Source: Oceanithermus profundus DSM 14977
Lineage (GTDB): Bacteria; Deinococcota; Deinococci; Deinococcales; Marinithermaceae
Reading direction: 5' to 3'
DNA length: 64,000 nucleotides
NCBI RefSeq assembly: GCF_000183745.1
Contig: NC_014761.1
Coordinates: forward strand, 620,001 to 684,000
Below, piece after piece: positions 60,292-64,000 of this stretch (position 1 is the stretch's first letter; each line of letters opens with the position of its first letter). The notes below the pieces were generated by a model that worked only from the letters and a program-made list of their open reading frames with translations, had not been told where the DNA came from and did not search any database. A program made the position numbers and the translations under genes.

Positions 60292-61182
60292 GTGGCCGTG
60301 GTGGGGCCGGGGGCGCTCGGGCGCGTCTTCGCCGCCTGCCTGAGCGACGTGGGGCCCACGGCGCTGGTGGCGCGTTCGCCCGGGCGCGCCGCGGCGCTCG
60401 CCCGGGGCTTCGAGCTGGTGCACCCCTCGGGCCGAACCCGGCGCGTGCGGGTGCCGGCCTTCGGCCCCGAAGAGGCGCCCCCGGCGCGCTGGGCGATCGT
60501 GCTCGTCAAGGGTCCCGACACCGAGGCGGCCGCGCGGGTGGCGGCGCGGGTGGCCACGGAGGGCGTGCTCAGCCTGCAAAACGGCTGGGTGCGGGAGCGG
60601 CTCTTGGCCGCGGCCTCTGGCCGGGTGCCGGCCGACCAGGGGGCCACGACGGCCGCGGCCACGCGCGAGGCGGAGCGCACCGTCTGGGTGGCCGCGGGGG
60701 AGACCTGGCTGCCCCCCGCTTTCGCGCCGCTGGCGGCGCGGCTGACCGCTGCGGGCCTGCCGGCCGAGGCCACGCCCGATGTGGCGGCGCGCAGGCTCGA
60801 GAAGCTGGCGGTGAACCTGGTCGTCAACCCGCTCACCGCGGTGCTGGACGTGCCCAACGGAGGGCTCCTGGAGCCCGAGCTCTGGCCCACCGTGCGCGAC
60901 CTCGCGGCGGAGATGCACCCGGTGCTGGCGGCGCGCGGCCCCCTGCCCGACCCCGAGACCCTGCTCGTGCGGATCCGCCGGGTCCTGGCCGCGACCGCGG
61001 CCAACACCAGCAGCATGCGCGCCGACGTGCGCGCCGGACGGCCCACCGAGATCGAAGAACTGACCGGCGCGCTCCTGGCCTGGGCGCGCGCGGACGGACG
61101 GGCGCTGCCGCGCCACGAGGCGCTCTACCGCATGGTGCGCGCCCTAGAGCAGGTTCACCGAGGTAAGCCGCTCGAGGAGTGA
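60292..61182 (+). CDS. panE: 2-dehydropantoate 2-reductase
   Basis: PanE reduces ketopantoate with NADPH. The 296-residue protein has the nucleotide-binding VVGPGALGRVFAA at the N terminus, VLVKGPDTEAA, LSLQNGW, the catalytic-lysine region RRLEKLAVNLVVNPLTAV, and TSSMRADVRAGRPTEIEEL in the C-terminal domain. GTG start just after panB. Its end overlaps the convergent NlpC/P60 gene by 39 bp. Confidence 0.94.
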   Translation: MAVVGPGALGRVFAACLSDVGPTALVARSPGRAAALARGFELVHPSGRTRRVRVPAFGPEEAPPARWAIVLVKGPDTEAAARVAARVATEGVLSLQNGWVRERLLAAASGRVPADQGATTAAATREAERTVWVAAGETWLPPAFAPLAARLTAAGLPAEATPDVAARRLEKLAVNLVVNPLTAVLDVPNGGLLEPELWPTVRDLAAEMHPVLAARGPLPDPETLLVRIRRVLAATAANTSSMRADVRAGRPTEIEELTGALLAWARADGRALPRHEALYRMVRALEQVHRGKPLEE

Positions 61183-62379
61183 GCCGGCGGCGGTGCCGCG
61201 GCCCAGGTCGAGGCTGGTGACCACGACCCGGCGCACCGCGGCGGTGGCCTCGCCGCCGTTCTCCGGCCGCTTGTAGGCCCAGAAGGCGTGCACCGCGTGG
61301 TGGCAGCCCTCGACCGCGCCCAGGTAGAGCATCACGTGGCCGGGCATGCACAGGACGGCGGGCCCGCCCTCCAGCTCCGCCAGCCGGCGGGCGCGGGAGG
61401 CGTGGGGTTCGCCGGGCTCGAAGACGAGCGCGGGGCGGGTGGCGCGGCACTGCGCCGAGGCGTCGCGCGGCAGGCGGTAACCGAAGACCTTGAAGACGTC
61501 CTGAACGAAGCGCGAGCAGTCGAGGGCCGGCCCCGCGGGCGTGAGGCCGCCCCAGCCGTAGGGCCGCCCCAGCGGGGCGAGGGCGCGGGCGAAGAAGGCG
61601 GCGGGGGTGAGGGCCGGGGGTTCGGGGGCGAGCTCGGGGTCGCCGACGAGGCGGGCCTTGCTCCAGAGCAGCTGGCCGTGCTCGTCCCGGGCGGGGTAGG
61701 CGAGCATGCCGCCGCGCAGGCCGGGCAGCCGGCTGCCCATCTGCATCGGGGTCGTACCGCAGGCGGTTTCCAGTTCAGCGGTGGGGCTGAGCAGGACCGG
61801 CCCCGGCTGCGCCAGCAGATTGGCGATCTCGCCGGGCAGCTCGGTCCAGGCCAGCTCGCGGGCGCGGACCCAGCCGCGGTAGTCGGGGGCCTGAACGAAC
61901 CACCAGGTCCCGTCGCGGCTGGGGTGGAGCAGCGCCAGCGGGGTGAGCGGTTCGAGCGCGGTGTGCTGCAGGCGGTCGAAGCCCTCCTCGTCGTTTCGTT
62001 TGTGGCCGCGCGCGGCGGTGGGCAGGGCGCGCAGGTTGGCGCGGCCGAGGGTGATCCCGTAGCGGTCGGCCTTGAAGGGGCGCAGGCCCGCGAGGTTCAA
62101 CCGCGCGTAGGTCTCGGCCCGCGCCGCTTCGTCCACGGGGCGGCCGTCCAGGACCGCCCACCAATCGTCGGGGACCCGGGCCGCCTCGATCCATTCCCCG
62201 AGCGTCGCGGCCGCCACCGGCCCCAGCTCGAGCGGGTCCCACAGCGCCCCGGAACGCTCCACCAGGCGCGGGTTCAAGGCCGCGGGCGCCTCCGGGTCGA
62301 ACCGCCCCCGCCAGCGTTCGGCCCAGAACTCCGGGTCCGCGAGTCGCGCGCCGGCGTGCGGCGAGAGGACGTGCGGCAT
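61144..62379 (-). CDS. NlpC/P60-family cell-wall hydrolase with SH3-like region
   Basis: The 411-residue protein has SH3-like repeats in the middle (about 120-270, WWFVQAPDYRGWVRARELAW) and a C-terminal NlpC/P60 papain-like domain with the catalytic cysteine in GPALDCSRFVQDVFK and the histidine in MPGHVMLYLG. Such enzymes cut peptide stems of peptidoglycan. No signal peptide is visible at the chosen ATG, so export may be by another route or the start may differ. A TAGAAT box is six bases upstream. Confidence 0.88.
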   Translation of the reverse strand: MPHVLSPHAGARLADPEFWAERWRGRFDPEAPAALNPRLVERSGALWDPLELGPVAAATLGEWIEAARVPDDWWAVLDGRPVDEAARAETYARLNLAGLRPFKADRYGITLGRANLRALPTAARGHKRNDEEGFDRLQHTALEPLTPLALLHPSRDGTWWFVQAPDYRGWVRARELAWTELPGEIANLLAQPGPVLLSPTAELETACGTTPMQMGSRLPGLRGGMLAYPARDEHGQLLWSKARLVGDPELAPEPPALTPAAFFARALAPLGRPYGWGGLTPAGPALDCSRFVQDVFKVFGYRLPRDASAQCRATRPALVFEPGEPHASRARRLAELEGGPAVLCMPGHVMLYLGAVEGCHHAVHAFWAYKRPENGGEATAAVRRVVVTSLDLGRGTAAGSLLERLTSVNLL

Positions 62380-62385
62380 TGGCCC

Positions 62386-62391
62386 ATTCTA
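62386..62391 (-). promoter_or_regulatory. -10 box TAGAAT before the NlpC/P60 gene
   Basis: TAGAAT with a 6-nt spacer to the ATG at 62379. The divergent rluD promoter lies 26 bp away. Confidence 0.5.
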
Positions 62392-62416
62392 CTTGGGGGC
62401 TCTCACCCGCGGCGGC

Positions 62417-62422
62417 TATGAT
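62417..62422 (+). promoter_or_regulatory. -10 box TATGAT before rluD
   Basis: TATGAT with the 6-nt spacer GGTCGG to the GTG at 62429; this supports that start over the open frame upstream. Confidence 0.5.
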
Positions 62423-62428
62423 GGTCGG

Positions 62429-63355
62429 GTGAGGGTGCAGGGATCCCACGTCTTCGAGGCCGAGGGCGAGCGTCTGGATCAGGCGCTGGCGCGGGCGTTG
62501 GGGGTGAGCCGCGCCCGCGCGCAGGCCTGGATCAGCGCCGGCCACGTGCGCGTGGCCGGCGAGGTGGTCACCAAGCCGGCCCGCCGCCTCGCCGGCGAGC
62601 GGGTCGAGGTGGAGGTGCCGCCCGAGCCCCCCGCGCGCGTCGAGGCCGAGGACCTGACCGTCGAGATCCTCTACGAGGACGAGGACATGGTCGTCGTCAA
62701 CAAGCCCGCGGGCATGGTCACCCACCCGGCCCCCGGGGTGACGCGCGGCACGCTCGTCAACGCGCTCTTGGGCCGCTGGGTCGAGCCCGGGGGCGAGCCG
62801 GTGCGTCCGGGCATCGTGCACCGGCTCGACAAGGAGACCTCCGGGGTGATCGTCGTGGCCCGGCACGAAGCGGCGCTCCGGCGGCTCGCCGACGCCTTCA
62901 AGCAGCGCTTCGTCTTCAAGCGCTACGTCGCGCTCACCGAGGGGGTGCCCGCGAACACCACGGTGATCGCGCCGATCGGCCGCCACCCGGTGCACCGCTT
63001 CAAGATGCACACCGGCGGCATCAAGGCGCGCTACGCCGAGACCGACTTCGAGGTCGTCGCCACGGCGGAGGGGCGGGCCCTGGTGGAGGCGCGGCCCCAC
63101 ACCGGCCGCACCCACCAGATCCGGGTGCACCTCAAGCACCTGCACACCCCCATCTGGGCCGATCCCCTCTACGGCAAGCCCTCCCCCTTCATCGGCCGTC
63201 TGGCGCTGCACGCCTACGAGCTGCGGGTGCCCCACCCCAAGAGCGGCAAAATCCTGAGCTTCACCGCCCCCGTGCCCGAAGACATGGCCCGCGGCTGGGA
63301 GGCCGCGGGCGGGGTCTGGCCCGAAGGGGTTCAGCGCGCCGGAACCAGCCGGTAG
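62429..63355 (+). CDS. RluD-family 23S rRNA pseudouridine synthase
   Basis: The 308-residue protein has an N-terminal S4 RNA-binding domain (ERLDQALARALGVSRARAQ, RVAGEVVTKPARRL) and a pseudouridine synthase domain with VVNKPAGMVTHP, the catalytic aspartate in GIVHRLDKETSGV, and RPHTGRTHQIRVHL. This is the RluA/RluC/RluD type; the target uridines cannot be read from sequence. It overlaps the convergent last gene by 25 bp. Confidence 0.93.
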   Translation: MRVQGSHVFEAEGERLDQALARALGVSRARAQAWISAGHVRVAGEVVTKPARRLAGERVEVEVPPEPPARVEAEDLTVEILYEDEDMVVVNKPAGMVTHPAPGVTRGTLVNALLGRWVEPGGEPVRPGIVHRLDKETSGVIVVARHEAALRRLADAFKQRFVFKRYVALTEGVPANTTVIAPIGRHPVHRFKMHTGGIKARYAETDFEVVATAEGRALVEARPHTGRTHQIRVHLKHLHTPIWADPLYGKPSPFIGRLALHAYELRVPHPKSGKILSFTAPVPEDMARGWEAAGGVWPEGVQRAGTSR

Positions 63356-64000
63356 ACGGCGCCGCCGCCGTGGTCCACCACGTAGACCTCGCCGGCCGCG
63401 TCCTCGCCGAAGCTGCTGATGCGCAGCTTGGTTTGGAGCAGCAGGCGGCTCTCCCAGCGGTTCCCGGTCCAGCGGGCCGCCCAGATCTTGCCGCTGCAGT
63501 AGTCGCCGTAGAGGTAGGCCCCCACCAGCTCGGGGATCCGCCGGCCGCGGTAGACGTAGCCGCCGGTGATCGAACACCCCTGGTCGTGGCCGTACTCGAG
63601 GATGGGCGGCACCAGGCCCGCGCGCTTGCAGTTCTTGGCGGGTTTGAAGCAGTGGTTGCCCTCCATGACGTTCCAGCCGAAGTTCCAGCCGCCGCTCGTG
63701 CTCATCGGCGCGGGGACGTAGTCCACCTCCTCCCACTTGTTCTGCCCCACGTCGGCGATGAAGAGGTCGCCGGTCTCGCGGTCGAAGCTGTAGCGCCAGG
63801 GGTTGCGCAGCCCCAGCGCCCAGATCTCGGGGCGGTACTTGGGGTTGGCCACGAAGGGGTTGTCCTCGGGGACGGCGTAGGGGTTTCCGCGGTCCACGTC
63901 GATGCGCAGCATCTTGCCGAGCAGGCTCCCGGGGTTCTGGGCGTTCCCCTGGGGGTCGCCCCCGGAGCCGCCGTCGCCGGTGCCGATGTAGAGGTAGCCG
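63331..64000 (-). CDS. PQQ-type glucose/sorbosone dehydrogenase, 5' end outside window
   Basis: The frame is open to the window edge, so the N-terminal part is missing; 222 residues are visible. The sequence has the six-bladed propeller signatures of soluble aldose sugar dehydrogenases: YIGTGDGGSGGDPQGNAQ, EIWALGLRNPWRYSFDRETG, LFIADVGQNKWEEVDY, GGWNFGWNVMEG and GGYVYRGRRIPELVGAYLYG. These enzymes oxidise sugars in the periplasm with PQQ and calcium. The cysteine-containing loop CFKPAKNCKRAG is also seen in bacterial relatives. Confidence 0.88.
   Translation of the reverse strand, partial: GYLYIGTGDGGSGGDPQGNAQNPGSLLGKMLRIDVDRGNPYAVPEDNPFVANPKYRPEIWALGLRNPWRYSFDRETGDLFIADVGQNKWEEVDYVPAPMSTSGGWNFGWNVMEGNHCFKPAKNCKRAGLVPPILEYGHDQGCSITGGYVYRGRRIPELVGAYLYGDYCSGKIWAARWTGNRWESRLLLQTKLRISSFGEDAAGEVYVVDHGGGAVYRLVPAR

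Noticed and set aside
62393-62428. Upstream start for the RluD-type gene
   Set aside because: It lies inside the promoter (TATGAT at 62417-62422); the GTG at 62429 gives the usual S4-domain start.

Overview
The window comes from a GC-rich thermophile of the Deinococcota, family Thermaceae. The gene order tuf-rpmG-secE-nusG-rplK-rplA / rplJ-rplL-rpoB-rpoC, the tiny Thx ribosomal protein gene behind rpsT, the TtuA/TtuB tRNA-thiolation pair and Thermus-like RNA polymerase subunits all point there. The respiratory genes do not match the Thermus pattern I know, so a marine relative such as Oceanithermus or Marinithermus is more likely than Thermus (inference; genus not proven).

Layout. 1-12650: translation and transcription core (3' part of tuf, L33, SecE, NusG, L11, L1, an L10-type leader, L10, L7/L12, RNA polymerase beta and beta'), with stable hairpins after tuf, between rplL and rpoB, and after rpoC. 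12651-13704: a small unknown gene and an alpha/beta hydrolase with glycine in place of the nucleophile. 13705-14531: 0.8 kb without genes, a mosaic of short repeats. 14532-26514: cytochrome c maturation (ccdA, ccmAB, then ccmC-D-E-F-G-H, a CcmI-like protein fused to cytochrome c, and a Rieske protein), split by an oppositely oriented block holding a dodecaheme cytochrome c, a TPR lipoprotein and an unknown exported protein.

26570-36393: tyrS, rpsT-thx, minC, the mrdA-mreD-mreC-maf cell-shape group, a phospholipase D-like protein, deoC and a cell-wall amidase. 36533-46514: an 11-gene complex I operon, nuoABCD-HIJKLMN, with no nuoE, nuoF or nuoG. 46603-49107: an OstA-like protein and an LptD-like outer-membrane barrel. 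49094-64000: ttuA-ttuB, adeC, a DUF4388/degenerate-receiver protein, ruvB, a 901-residue Ig/PKD lipoprotein, a PIN-like protein, an ArsB/NhaD-type permease, an HD hydrolase, panB-panE, an NlpC/P60 protein, an RluD-type pseudouridine synthase and the C-terminal part of a PQQ-type sugar dehydrogenase.

How it works together. The middle third is an electron-transport region: the Ccm system would attach haem to the 12-haem cytochrome and to the cytochrome domain of its own CcmI-like member, and the 11-subunit complex I would pump protons with an electron donor that is not obviously NADH. At least thirteen start codons have a TANNNT -10 box 5-8 nt upstream, which indicates widespread leaderless transcription. 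I saw no tRNA, rRNA, insertion sequence or CRISPR array.
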